The notes beneath the pieces were generated by a model, which was not told where the DNA came from, made no database searches, and was given only the letters and a program-made list of their open reading frames with translations. This document shows, one piece after another, positions 1 to 10,108 of a DNA stretch of 28,360 nucleotides (its first letter is position 1; the number at the start of each line of letters is the position of its first letter). The position numbers were made by a program, and so were the translations under genes. The DNA comes from Irpex lacteus (lineage: Eukaryota; Basidiomycota; Agaricomycetes; Polyporales; Irpicaceae): the NCBI GenBank assembly GCA_001986395.2, contig MQVO02000114.1:1-28360 (forward strand). Direction: 5' to 3'.

Positions 1-413
1 GCTTAACTTCTTGGGCGAGCTGATGTCACGACCGAGTACCTTCAGGAGCATATGTCGCACGTCCCGCTCGCACATCAGGCCCATTGGCCATAATTCTATT
101 TTTGCCAACATGTACATACACATTTAAGTCCATTGTAACAATACCATCACAGTTATACGTGCAGACGCAGGCTAGATCAAGCCGAGAATGTGAGTCCCGC
201 GTGACAATGCATCCAAATCGAAGCTCGTTGATTTTTCAACGCCGCAATTCTGCTCGTCTCCCCACAAAAGTTTGCATACAGTTTGTTAAAGCAAAAATAC
301 ACAAACAGCATTTTTTACGAGGCAAAGGAAGGAAGTAGAAGACCCCCACAAGCATTTTGTTCATATCCCGGGACTGTTCATAACCCGAGGCAGCATAGTA
401 TAGGTCATCCATC
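1..413. other. Intergenic, no supported gene
   Basis: No frame here shows recognisable motifs or clean splice structure. Short open frames on both strands overlap each other and run into the GACTCG-rich repeat that follows. Nothing further can be supported. Confidence 0.5.
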
Positions 414-531
414 AACGACTCGCGAGTCGACTCGAGTCGGGGACTCGACTCGACTCGATTTCCGAGTTCTGCTAAGCGGACTCGCAAGTCGAGTTGACTC
501 GCGAGTCAGACTCGACTCGTGGACAACACTA
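414..531 (-). repeat. GACTCG-rich transposon end (copy A)
   Basis: A cluster of GACTCG/CGAGTC words, several forming the palindrome GACTCGCGAGTC, ends at ...GTGGACAACACTA. Read on the minus strand this begins TAGTGTTGTCCACGAGTCGA. The same terminus begins copy C (18729) and, with two changes, closes copy B (17841). Dense subterminal repeats next to a shared terminus are typical of non-autonomous DNA transposons. The left boundary is not visible; the stretch at 407-430 matches copies B and C next to CTGATGGGG (read in reverse complement). The superfamily is not determined. Confidence 0.6.
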
Positions 532-1599
532 AATCTGAGGCACAAGGATAGAGGCTGGTTCACGCCGTCCACGAGCCTACAATGAAGCACTGATTTACTG
601 GCAGCTGCATACTGCACCCCGAGGCTACGAGCCGCTGTCAAGTAGTCTCCCCAAGGCAGAGTAGACACGTTCAACCTTCGGGGCTCAGGATTACTGCCAA
701 GCTCCCAATTTACAGGCTGGGCTCGGCGGTCAGTACATATTGATAGTGCCCATTGCATTATTATAGGTGCGAAAAATGCTGTCAGAGCATGACTTGATAG
801 GCCGGCACACTATGCCTGCCTGACTTGTCGAGTCAACCGTAAGTATAGCCAGCCATTGCTATAACAACATTGCACATATGCATTCGCAGTCACGGTAAGT
901 AAATGCGCCGTTGAAACAGCCTGCAGCCCACAGACGGGCCTCGAAGTTTTGCCCTCGAAGCCATCATTGCCACTCAGGCAAATCTGCACCACCCAAGTAC
1001 CTGTCATCATAGACACGAGATCCTCACCGTCGAAAGCTGAACTTGTTTACTCTGCTTTAGTTAAGTATTATTTTCTATACTGTGCGGCTTATCTGTGATA
1101 AGTATAACAGACTGCGTTGCCATTCTTCGCCAATTATAGACACGTACTGCTAGAAGTGTAAACTGTGATGTTTCTCATTTTGAAGTCGTCGGCTTCGACA
1201 AGGGCGCCGGGGAGACCACCAGTACTTTTGTGTTGGTCCTGCTATTGAAGGTCATGCATAGGTTGGAATGAATCTCCTACATTCACTGAAGCTGTACTGT
1301 TACGAAAACACGAGGGCCATAAGTATTACTCAGCAGCGCCGAGTAGTTATATCAATCATGTCAAGTCTCACAGTTGAATGGTACTACTGCTCACACCTAG
1401 CCACGGAGATCTCATTTGGACAACGAGGATACTGAAAGCTTGATACCTTCTGTTTCAAGGTGCTCACGTCGATGCTGGCTGACAATTCGCACGCCCGACG
1501 CAGCTGAGACTCCTCGCTCCGCTCGCATACCCGGTACGTACCGGATCCATATTATAATTATCGCGACTTGACTGCACGCGTCGAACTTCGTCGACCTCA
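532..1599. other. Intergenic, no supported gene
   Basis: About 1 kb without a supportable gene. Open frames are under 120 codons, overlap on opposite strands, and show no family motif or matching intron phases. The segment just before 1600 may hold the former promoter of the DUF6589-type pseudogene, but no promoter element can be assigned. Confidence 0.5.
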
Positions 1600-3450
1600 A
1601 TGGCCACCCCAGACGTTCGTCAAAGACTGGAATTACTTGCGTATCTCAACAACAATTCGATCTCGCTCGCTGACCTGGTCATATCCCACGCTCACACACC
1701 CGCCCCATGACCATCCCTACCCGAATCTCTACAACGACTTAATCACCAAATGTCAGCCTATGCTCGCTTCGCTCTATTTTAACTCAGCTTCGCAAAAGCG
1801 GCACTCTCCTGGGCACAGTATCATGTCAAAACAGTACGCAGACGCTGTTGATAAGTTGGCACACGAAGAAATAGACTGGCATTTCAACTCACACAAAGCC
1901 ATCGCAGGTCCGTGACTTCCGGCTGGAAGACTTGGCTGAGACTGCCCAACGAGAACAGCCACAGCTGTGGTCGCTCGTGTTTCGTCTCGTTACCGGAAAA
2001 CAAGACGTAGACGACATGACCGATGAGGAGGTTGCGAGCAGGGCACGCGAGGCAGAGGAGGAAGCGGAGGACGAGGAAGAAGAGGATGAGGAGGCGCGAG
2101 GGGACCTGCATCCGAGAAGGAGAGGATTGAACGGTATCGCAAGAAGTTACGAGACTTGCGTGTAATTGTACGTACTTTTGCTCTGTCATTTCTGTACGCT
2201 CGAGCTCACAGTGCGCAAATAGAAAACTATCACAGTTATCTGTATTTTGGCGCAGAGTCGGTTTCAGAAATGCAACATCCTTCAAGCGACTATGGGCATC
2301 TTCCTACACTCGTGCCGGGCACCAGAGAAACTCATTAAAGTGCTCTCTCGGATGGGGCTCTCAGTGTCCTTGGCCTCCATTCATCGTGCTGTACATTCGC
2401 TTTCCCGCCAATCCCGTACGGGAATTCAGCACGTCGGCCGCTCGCTTATCGTTTCCTATGCATACGATAACTTTGACGTCAAACTCAACACTGGATTCGG
2501 AATACCCACGGTGGATAGTCTTACTGAGCTCCTCATACACTTGACGTCCGGACTGATGCTGAAGCTTCACCATGGAGTCAAGCTCGATCATATGCGGGTG
2601 TTCGGCTCGTTATGGGACATGAACCCTAATAATCCGTACGCCTCCAACCCAAAGGAGTTCGATCCGATTCAGGCGTTCGAGCTACTCTATAGGCTTCACT
2701 CACCCCGTCCTGAGGCGCATATACCTGGAAAACCTCGGGGAAACCGCCACAGCCGATTTCGTGCTTGGATCTTCATGCAGACCCTTATCACTTACGGTCC
2801 ATCATATTTCGCTGGCATGAGATTGGCAGTCGGAAAACCTGAGGCCGTCGAATCTATACCCGTTGTCAAAACGGAGCAAATTCCACTCCGCGCCATGGAC
2901 ATTAATCAGTCAACAGTCTCCGGTACTTAACACCGATGCGATCTTCAACATGCTCGCACAAGCAGGCGTTGGCGACCATGGCTCCGATTCATCAGGCTTG
3001 GATGAGGCCGACATTGCTCCGTTCGTACAGCTCGTTCATGGGGACTTAGGCACAATGGAGCGCGTCATCAGCGCTATGGAACGTCGGGCTATCGATATGA
3101 CTCCCGAGGATCGCCTTCAGTTCGTCGTCTTTTTGTCTTCGGTCTTTTCCATTTCAAGATGGCCGCTGCAGACGCTATTTGGCGGCTTCTTGTAACGCCA
3201 AAAGATGCAAGAAAAGATCCAACGAGCTTCATGGCGTTTGTAGAACGCCTTCGCCCCAAAAGCTCGAATAAGCTCATCAATAATGCGAAGTTTCGAGAGC
3301 ATCAGGAAAAACGGCAGAGTCTCCTCACAGATCCGGGCGCTCAGGAGAACTGGGAGAGCGGTAGACAAACCCCAAAAATGGAGCGGCCGGGAGCGCCCTC
3401 TATCTGCTCTGGAGCACGTCGTAGCAGCGTGCTAATGCCTCGTAGCATCA
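1600..3450 (+). pseudogene. DUF6589-type protein, frameshifted pseudogene
   Basis: The reading starts at ATG 1600 (MATPDVRQRLELLAYLNNNS) and passes through all three frames. Recognisable blocks in order are a DWHFNSHKA block (about 1870-1905), an acidic stretch rich in Glu (about 2030-2100), APEKLIKVLSRMGLSVSLAS (about 2320-2380), AYDNFDV (about 2460), KTEQIPLRAMDINQSTVSG (2868-2924), VHGDLGTMERV (about 3033-3066) and MAAADAIWRLL (3159-3191). The blocks from AYDNFDV onward are the signature I know from agaricomycete DUF6589 proteins, whose function is unknown. Frames break near 1680, 1760-1830, 1908, 2100, 2925 (four extra bases ACTT), 3145 (within a T run) and 3330. An intron probably ends at 2267 (TTTCAG). 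Past 3330 a weak coding trace may continue to about 3530. With so many breaks no functional protein is expected. The family call is from recalled motifs; the exact break positions are approximate. Confidence 0.8.
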
Positions 3451-3530
3451 AGTAGTACATGGGAGTCAGCACTAAATTCCTTAGAGAAAGTTATGTCACA
3501 CTCAATATCAGGTATATAGACAACGAGAAC

Positions 3531-4533
3531 CCTTTTATTAAGCGAGAGCTACTATACAAACAGTTCTACTACAACATTAATGTAGCTAATAATAAAATAA
3601 CGTGCTCAGACCCGGCCGGCTCATACTGACACTACGGCATACACAAGTACGGGCACGACAGGACCCCGAGATACCGTAGCCAACACCACCCACCCAGAAT
3701 AGCAGCCTCTTCACAATGCTAAGTAGCGCGTGTGCATCTGTGATAGCGGCTACCTACGGAGACGTAGTTAGAAATGCATCATAGCCGAAACCCAAGTGGT
3801 ACCTACCAAGCCGAAGAACAGTCACGTATGCATGACAGCCCATTAATGGTCCCTCCCTGGCAACTTACTTCTATATTCTGCAACGAACGGCCGATGATTT
3901 GTCAATTGTTCACTAGGGGCGGGCTTACGCTTGCTGCGGGTCGAGTTCTTGCACGTAGTACCTGTGTGTTGCGGGAGTGAGGGCGGTGACTGGCTGGCGT
4001 GGAACGCGACGGACATATGTACTTACCGCAAAAGGATTGTGCTGATCTTGCTGTCATCGATCGCGTCACAACGTTCTGCTCAGGCAAGATGCGTTCATCG
4101 CTGGGATGATAAACGCGCTGAGTCGGAGGATCGCGCCTGGGGAGCCGTACACGCCGTCGGCAGTGTCGAGAGACGGGAATACGGTAGTCGTACATTGGAC
4201 CGTGACGGAGGCTGATAGGGAGAGAGATAGAGGGCGATAGCGGTTGGAAGAGTGTTGAGGTACGGCAATGTGTTCCTTTTTCGTTTTGCTACCAGTGGGG
4301 GGGGAACTGATGGTGTCTGGTAGATTTGCCACTGAGTTAGCGGGGAGGAAGGCGAGACCAAAAGGATGGGACGGATTGGCGGAGGAGATGAACAAGGCTG
4401 GCTTGACCTCGCACGGAATCTCTTTCACCGTATGACTCCTGCTTCTTGGTACTCATGCTTGCAATTCAATCCACAATCGGGCTAACATGATGCACTGAAG
4501 GGGGAAGCGGGGCTTTACACTAGAAGCTCTTTC
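3531..4533. other. Intergenic, no supported gene
   Basis: No supportable gene. Opposite-strand open frames between 3900 and 4430 mirror each other over GC-rich sequence and lack motifs. I see no repeat shared with the rest of the window here. Confidence 0.45.
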
Positions 4534-5315
4534 GTGAGCACCCGCTGGGTCTTAGGTTCAGGGTATCTTCGAGTGTGGCGTAATAAGAGTCTTCGACAGG
4601 GGTATCATATTGACATTCAGGATACAGCCTTGCAGTTGCTTCCATCTGGTAAACTTTCCCATCCGCGCTGGTGTGTGGCGTCGCAAAGCGGACGGAATGT
4701 GAGCCACGCCGAATTACATGATATATGATGGCAATATTTCACTTCCCTTTCCCGCAACCTTGGCTCTATCGCACCCAGGTTCGAGCTTCAAGTTGCCTAT
4801 AACTGCAACACACCATGCTTACTGGTCCTCCGTAGATACCCAAATCCACAATGGGAAATGGACTAAAGACTGCCATGAAGCAATTCATCAGTGCACTCAA
4901 AACTGTAAGCCATGTACTGCAGACGGTCTGTTCATGGTTATGCCTTTGACATGTTTTATTCTCCAGGCCAAGGCCTATTCAAAAATCCTAGCCAATATTG
5001 AGACAGCTACCGATGGCTCCAGGGCCTGGCCCTTGGACCGTCGCCAAGACAAGGCCATTGGTGTCCGGTTTGACTGGGGCCAGCCTTTCGATCACCCAGT
5101 TACTGGCGAGAGGATGCGCAATCTCGTTCTCCAGGCAAACAGAGATGCGGACAACGCTACCTTGAAGGCTCGAGCGGCCGCGGACCCCCCACGGCCACAT
5201 CGCCAAGATAACGATTTCCATGAAAAACCCACCGCAGGAAGAGGATTTCCTTGAGGGCGTACTAAATAGGGCAACTGGTGAACCTGTCAGTGAGGTTACG
5301 ATCCCTAAAGAATGA
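4534..5315 (+). pseudogene. Decayed gene of unknown family, 3' part
   Basis: Three consecutive coding-like segments lie in different frames: 4534-4725 (starts RWVLGSGYLRVW, ends HAELHDI), 4718-5195 (includes HPGSSFKLPITATHHAYW, VRFDWGQPFDHPVTGERMRN and NLVLQANRDADNATLKARA) and 5196-5315 (KITISMKNPPQEEDFLEGVL, ending VSEVTIPKE and a TGA stop at 5313). The first shift is at about 4722; the second is at a six-C run (5185-5190), a plausible slippage site. A possible intron, GTAAGC to CTCCAG, spans 4905-4966, but its phase does not fit, which implies another small indel. I do not recognise the family. The sequence around the stop resembles that around 5658 and around the helicase stop at 9157, and a 38-bp motif follows both this gene and the helicase, suggesting related transposon or gene-family 3' ends. 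The start is not identified. Confidence 0.55.
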
Positions 5316-5404
5316 GGTAGAATCGTTTCCAATGCGCTCCAGCGCCCTGATGTTCTAGGCTGATAAACCAGCCTCCATGTACTCATTACTCATACTATGA
5401 TGTT

Positions 5405-5442
5405 CCGCGACATGTAACCTTCATGTCCCCAATGCGTGGGAA
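5405..5442 (+). repeat. 38-bp 3'-flank motif, copy 1
   Basis: CCGCGACATGTAACCTTCAT followed by GTCCCCAATGCGTGGGAA. It matches 9195-9232 at 34 of 38 positions. It lies about 90 bp after the stop of the decayed gene at 4534-5315; the second copy lies 36 bp after the helicase pseudogene stop. Its role is unknown; it could be a conserved 3' UTR or transposon terminus. Confidence 0.7.
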
Positions 5443-5544
5443 TTTCACCTTTTCTTATCTCGCCTTCAGTTGCTTATCTTACTTTTCTTATCTACATTTC
5501 ATTTTCTTATCTTACTTTTCTTATTCCAGTTTCAGATGCTTATC
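5440..5544 (+). repeat. 33-bp tandem repeat with CTTATC clusters
   Basis: A pyrimidine-rich tandem array. CTTATC (GATAAG on the minus strand) starts at 5454, 5473, 5487, 5506 and 5539, with a degenerate CTTATT at 5520. The spacing alternates 19, 14, 19, 14, 19, which gives a 33-bp period and about three copies. GATAAG is the core recognised by fungal GATA factors, but no gene with a visible promoter adjoins the array, so a regulatory role is only a possibility. Confidence 0.75.
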
Positions 5545-5639
5545 TTTCTCTGTCGGTATAAAACTGCACTCCTTCTTTGTTTTTCTCGCATGTGTCTCTC
5601 TGACAGTCAGTCATTGTCATATATATTAGACGTGAACAC

Positions 5640-5710
5640 GATGATTGTTGTTACAATTCCTGAAAGATGAAGATAAATCGTTTTCAATGCGCGCCAGCGC
5701 CTGCAAATAT
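5640..5710 (+). repeat. Partial duplicate of the 5290-5350 stop region
   Basis: TTACAATTCCTGAAAGATGA and the following AATCGTTTTCAATGCGC line up with TTACGATCCCTAAAGAATGA and AATCGTTTCCAATGCGC at 5296-5340. Translated, both give VTIP(E/K) before a TGA. The helicase C-terminus (FTISEE then TGA, 9142-9159) is a weaker third member. The duplicate is cut off on its right by the Tc1-like element at 5769. Confidence 0.6.
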
Positions 5711-5768
5711 TCAGACTCAGCAGCGCTCGTACTTGCCGCTTGTCGGCCTGCTCAAAACAAGTATAATA

Positions 5769-6468
5769 CTCGCTGGCGTCAAAAGTTTGTCCAATCGTGT
5801 CTGTATGCTCGCGACGATGCTCAGCAGCCGCGCAACCATCTATGATCTCAAATTTTCTGTAGTATACTTTTACATGCGTATAGATTATTTATACCAAAAT
5901 ATCGACCCCCAGGTCCTCCCTGGACCTCGCTCTGGGCAGCACAAGTTGTATGTTATGAGACCCATCTCGTGATAGACATAACGATGCAGGAATTGAATAA
6001 GAGTGCCTGAGGTTTTTTTGATGCAATCAGTGGGAGCTCCTTAGTATGCCCGTGAAGCGTCATAAATTTGAGATTCACCATTCACGCATGAGAATTTTGA
6101 CAAGATGTCCTTCGATGGGCGGTTTTGGCACATCAGGCGCCAAAAGGCGTGAAAGTCTGCACAATGACGAGCGCATTGGACCTCGGTTCTCTCGGGTTAT
6201 TGTCTGATATTTTTTGTACGAGTTACTGACATCGTAACTGTATTTTTCGCGTCAAAATTGTTGTGATTATTGACCCACAAGAAAAGATGAATTTTCTCAT
6301 TATTACAAAGATATTCGTTGTGAGAGAACATCAGTATCAACTGCTATAATTTTTACGGTGAAATATCACGAATTGCCTACAAATCATTCACGAATCTGAA
6401 CGATCCGTTGACACGGTCTCTTTCAGCGCATCGTCGACGCCTTTGGACAAACTTTTGACGCCAGCGAG
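5769..6468. mobile_element. Tc1/mariner-like non-autonomous element (700 bp)
   Basis: Perfect terminal inverted repeats of 25 bp begin CTCGCTGGCGTCAAAAGTTT and end in the reverse complement, finishing CGCCAGCGAG. Both sides are flanked by TA (5767-5768 and 6469-6470), the target duplication of the Tc1/mariner superfamily. The terminus resembles that of the 11358-12265 element (CTAGTGGCGCCCAAAAGTTT). No transposase frame or catalytic triad is present inside, so it would need a transposase supplied elsewhere. The identical termini suggest fairly recent mobility. Confidence 0.85.
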
Positions 6469-6493
6469 TAGAAGTGGACTTACTATGCTTTGT

Positions 6494-6529
6494 GGGGAGT
6501 TCGGAGACACTCGAATTTACGAACTCCCC
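6494..6529. other. Perfect 10-bp hairpin
   Basis: GGGGAGTTCG (6494-6503) pairs with CGAACTCCCC (6520-6529) around a 16-nt loop. It lies just outside the Tc1-like element. There is no U-tract, and in a fungus it is not a terminator. Its role is unknown. Confidence 0.6.
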
Positions 6530-6646
6530 AAACTCTTGCAAGTTTTGACTCTCCATGGTTCTAGTATGACTCGGATATATGTTATACATCATCAGTTTAT
6601 GCATCGTTTGGTGTAAACATCATACAGAAGTAGGAGGTCGACTACT

Positions 6647-6838
6647 ATCCTCTTTATTATAAAGAGAAACGCGGTCGCTCCACCGCGTCGACATTTCGGC
6701 TCCTTCATTGGCTGACACGTCGAGATAAACACGTCGTCTGATTGGACAGAGACAAACACGAATTCTGATTGGTACTCACTTGGGCCTGCGTCCAGAATGT
6801 TCTTTCGCCTTCGCCTCCGAGCTTCACTTCACCTTCAC
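6647..6838 (+). repeat. Dispersed repeat, copy 1 (inverted partner at 21700)
   Basis: It begins ATCCTCTTTATTATAAAGAG, itself a near-palindrome, followed by a second small palindrome GCGGTCGCTCCACCGC, then CCAAT-like TGATTGG words, and ends near CTTCACTTCACCTTCACG. The reverse complement of 21700-21884 matches over nearly the whole length with scattered substitutions and small gaps. No coding content is credible. Confidence 0.8.
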
Positions 6839-7262
6839 GCACAGGCTCCGTCCCATCCGTCGTAGGGAGCTCGAGTGTAAGTGCGTCGGGTTATTCTGGG
6901 TCTCGAAGAACGATGGGATTCATAGACCAATGTGGACGCTGTGCCAGCGGCCAAATGATGTCGATACTATATATGTTATGTAATTCCATCAAGTTTTTGA
7001 ACCTTAAGTTGAAAGAGCTCCCTACGACGGCTGGCTTCAAACAAAGGTAAACAGCGGTGTCCGGAGGGGGTACTACCCCATTAGGAGCGTGCGATCACCG
7101 ACAGGATATTCGAAAAATGAATAATCGAAAATTCAGGTCAATGAGCCTAGTGGTATAGACAACGCGAATCGACGCGACGTGAGCAGAAAATGTCTGTTGC
7201 TCTCCTGAGCCCTTGATAACCTCTCGAACCCCCTGCACACTCATCCACTCCTTTTATTTATT
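6839..7262. other. Intergenic, upstream of helicase pseudogene
   Basis: No gene is supported. The segment TTATTCTGGGTCTCGA (about 6889-6904) also occurs in both arms of the inverted repeat at 22911-23682. The final 100 bp may include the former helicase promoter, but no element is clear. Confidence 0.45.
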
Positions 7263-9159
7263 ATGTCGACAAATCACCCTCCTTTAAATACATCACTAGT
7301 TCCCACTATCCCAACGCTTGACCGCATCCGAGAAGTGACAAAGGAGAAATTTGGCCGTTATCCGTGCTTATGGCAGGCGCAAACTGCACAAGCACTTCTG
7401 CATGGGAAGAAAGACCTGATTGTCAAGTCCGGGACAGGTTCAGGGAAGATATGAACGTTCTGGATACCCTTACTCTTCAGCCCAACCGGTATTCAATTTG
7501 TCATTATGCCCCTGAACTTGCTTGGCAGTTAGAACGAGGCAGAGCTTAGAGCTCTGAAGGTCAACGCGATCGCTATTAACGAAAAAAACGTGACCCATCA
7601 GAAGATCCAGGTATGTGATACTTTGTGGCTAGTATGAGTCCTTACTTACTACAAGCTATGGCACTTGTGTAGGATATAAAAGATGCGAGATACCGAGTTG
7701 TCATTGTGAACCCGGAGAATGCCCTTGGTGCGGGAAGCATATTCGAGAAAGTCTGGAAATGCGACACCTTCCGGTCACGCATACTCAGCATTATCTGGGA
7801 CGAAGGACACTGCGTTAGTGCGTGGAGTAAATTCCGTAAAGATTACAAGGAGGCCGGAAAGCTTCGACTTTCACTTGGCCGCCACATACCCTTCTATGCC
7901 GCATCAGCAACGTTTCCGAACGAAGTACTTACCGATGTCATGTCACAACTTCGCATGCAACGAGAGACAACTACCTTTATAGAACGTTCGAACGATCGCC
8001 CAAATGTCTACTTGTCCGTTCGTCGCATCCAATATGCGTTAGACAGCTTCAAAGACCTCGACTTCCTCATCCCGAAGGACTGGAGGCCTGGAACACCACT
8101 CCCACAGTTCCTCATATTCTTCGACGATATCACCGAATCAATTGCAGCCGCCAAACATCTACGTTCACTGCTCCCTAAGGAGCATCGCCACCTCATCAAG
8201 TGGTTCAATTCGGAAATGACACCTGCATTCCGTGAGCGCACCTCTGAAGAATTTCGAAATGGAATAGTCTGGTATGTGTTCCACAGACTCGTTCGGTTTG
8301 GTGAGTCGTATTGCATTCGCTGTAATAAAATAAGCTTACACTATATAATTCTCACCATAGGGAATGGACGTACCCAACGTCCCGCGCATTTATCAGTGAC
8401 GCGTCACCTGTGATCTGAACACATTGTGGCAGCGTTCCGGTCGCGCAGCTCGAGCTCCTGGCACAGAAGCAGTCGCAGTCTTGTTTGCAGAGTCGAAATA
8501 CTTCGACAACGAGAAAGAGAAGGTGGCAAAGGCGGCTGAGGCAAGGGCCGTGAAAGCAGCGGCAAAGGTGGTAGGCAGTGAGAAAGTCAAACGCCCACAT
8601 GACGTGGGTGGTGCAGCTGGTGCGCCTGCAGCAAAGCGACAACGGGTTGCCGGAGATCAGCCAACCGTGACGAAAAACACTTCTCAGACTGTATCGCACT
8701 CACCGTCAAGTGCCCAGACGCACGGCGAGGCAGAAATGTTGACTATTTATGAGCAACTCCGGATCACCTACCATACACGGCATCATCACAATGTGGCAGA
8801 CAGTGACGTGACGTCTCCGACAAGCAGCAGCAATGAGCCACAGCCCGAGATGGACGCCTTCATCAATGCAGCGACACGCCCCGGTGCTACTTATCGACTG
8901 CCAATCATGGCGTATTATGAGAATGACCGAAGAAGTATGTGGACTTTGCTTGTTTGAACAACATATTCTCACACTCACGATGACTTACATAATAGGACCG
9001 GATAGCCATCTTTGTTCCCCACAAAGCCCGCAGGGCTGTTTGCGATGCAACCTCACAATCAACACAACGTGCTGCGAGCTCTGTAACTCAAAGAAGACCA
9101 ACCCATCTGATATCTTCACTCGTTACCTTCCCCCACCTTTTACGATTTCTGAAGAATGA
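7263..9159 (+). pseudogene. RecQ-like DEAH helicase pseudogene
   Basis: Superfamily 2 DNA helicase, inferred to have unwound DNA 3'-5' in the nucleus. Exons are 7263-7610, 7673-8300, 8361-8934 and 8996-9159, with GT-AG introns of 60-62 nt whose phases agree. Motifs in order: CLWQAQTAQALL, Walker A SGTGSGK (7428-7448), PLNLLGS, Walker B IIWDEGHCVSAW (about 7790-7825), YAASATFPNEV, LIFFDDITES, STDSFGLGMDVPNV across the third intron, and WQRSGRAARAP (about 8427). A Lys/Ala-rich tail with AAKRQRV follows, then a Cys pattern CLRCNLTINTTCCELC resembling the RecQ zinc region. It is dead: stops at 7452 (directly after Walker A, with Thr replaced by Ile), 7530 and 8397, plus a frameshift at 8273 (one extra or two missing bases). 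All three stops fit single C-to-T or G-to-A transitions of expected codons. The intact length would be about 571 aa. The family call is strong; the original codons are inferred. Confidence 0.9.
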
Positions 9160-9194
9160 AGAATCATTTCTTTGTGGGCAGGGCTTTTGGGACC

Positions 9195-9232
9195 CGCGAG
9201 ATGTAACGTCCATGTCCCCAAAGCGTGGGAAC
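9195..9232 (+). repeat. 38-bp 3'-flank motif, copy 2
   Basis: CCGCGAGATGTAACGTCCAT followed by GTCCCCAAAGCGTGGGAA, with four mismatches to 5405-5442. It begins 36 bp after the helicase pseudogene stop. The two upstream genes are otherwise unlike in sequence, so the shared flank suggests a common mobile carrier or a conserved 3' processing region. Confidence 0.7.
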
Positions 9233-9662
9233 ACTGATCGGACTACAATTCAATAACTATTTTGTTATCATACTATCTGGCTCCATTCAACCGTATTCTA
9301 ATCGGGCGCCTCCATCACTACTTACATTCACAAACTGATTTCTACAACAGCAACGACTACTTCATTCTGTGTCCAAATTGCGCATACATATAACTATACC
9401 ATGATATGATCTAGTTGCTGAGGCTGCGAGGGGGAAACAATCGTATGTACACAAATGCTGGAGGTGATACGAACGAGGGCGACCTGGCCTTAGAAATATT
9501 TTCAAACTCAGCAGCGCACGGTGCGAGAGCAACCTCCTCAAAGCCGCAGGTTCAACGTTCAATTCCTGCTTGTACCTTTTTTCTCCTTCATCGACTTGGA
9601 CTTTGGGCAGGTTTTCCGTCATTTATGCAGGAAGGGTTTAGTGATGTAGTAAGTGCGCTTAC
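9233..9662. other. Intergenic, no supported gene
   Basis: An open frame from 9415 is weakly coding-like (LRLRGGNNRMYTNAGG) but has no motif and no confirmed splice sites. It could be a 5' remnant of the relic that follows. Confidence 0.35.
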
Positions 9663-10108
9663 GTGCTTGCAGAACAAACAAACCCGTACAGGTTCTATCT
9701 TGCCTATTACGAATGGCGTAATGTTGATTACATCAGCGTGGACAAGGGACCTCCGGCATTAGCGCTTAGAACCTCGCGGCGGACGCTCTCTCTCTCCGTC
9801 TCCTTGACCGTGACATTGCTGTCAGTGAAGCCGTTATCTATTCAAGTTCTTATAGCTGTACCGGATAGCCTGTGCTACCAGATGCACTCCATGTCAAGTA
9901 CCTCAATGAGCATGGCATATCACGACAATTCCCGAGGACCTGAGCCTTGACTAAGAACAGAGTCAGTATCATTGATCGTGTCTTGTATACAATGTTGGTG
10001 CGTACCAGGTTATCTCAACGCTCTGCATTAGAGGGGAATTCGGACGGGATTCAGTGGGCAAACGTGGGTGCAGGGATCGTGAGAGGAGACGAGAGAAGGG
10101 AGGTATGA
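9663..10108 (+). pseudogene. Coding relic of unknown family
   Basis: Coding-like sequence starts in one frame with NPYRFYLAYYEWRNVDYISV and DKGPPALALRTSR, then continues in another frame from about 9776 as ADALSLRLLDRDIAVSEAVI, YSSSYSCTG, an in-frame TAG at about 9867, PDALHVKYLNEHGISRQFPR, a TGA at about 9946, and VLYTMLVRTRLSQRSALEGN to a stop at 10106. The unbroken downstream frame and ordinary amino acid composition suggest an exon eroded by one frameshift and two stops. I do not recognise the family. It could also be chance open sequence. Confidence 0.4.

Noticed and set aside
405..758. 117-codon minus-strand open frame
   Set aside because: It runs through the GACTCG-rich repeat, whose absence of stops in several frames is a composition effect; no motif or splice signal.
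3902..4428. Overlapping minus-strand open frames
   Set aside because: Low-complexity Arg/Pro/Ser composition, no introns or motifs, opposed by equally open plus-strand frames.
5423..5670. Two overlapping open frames rich in Phe, Leu and Ser
   Set aside because: They are translations of the pyrimidine-rich 33-bp tandem repeat.
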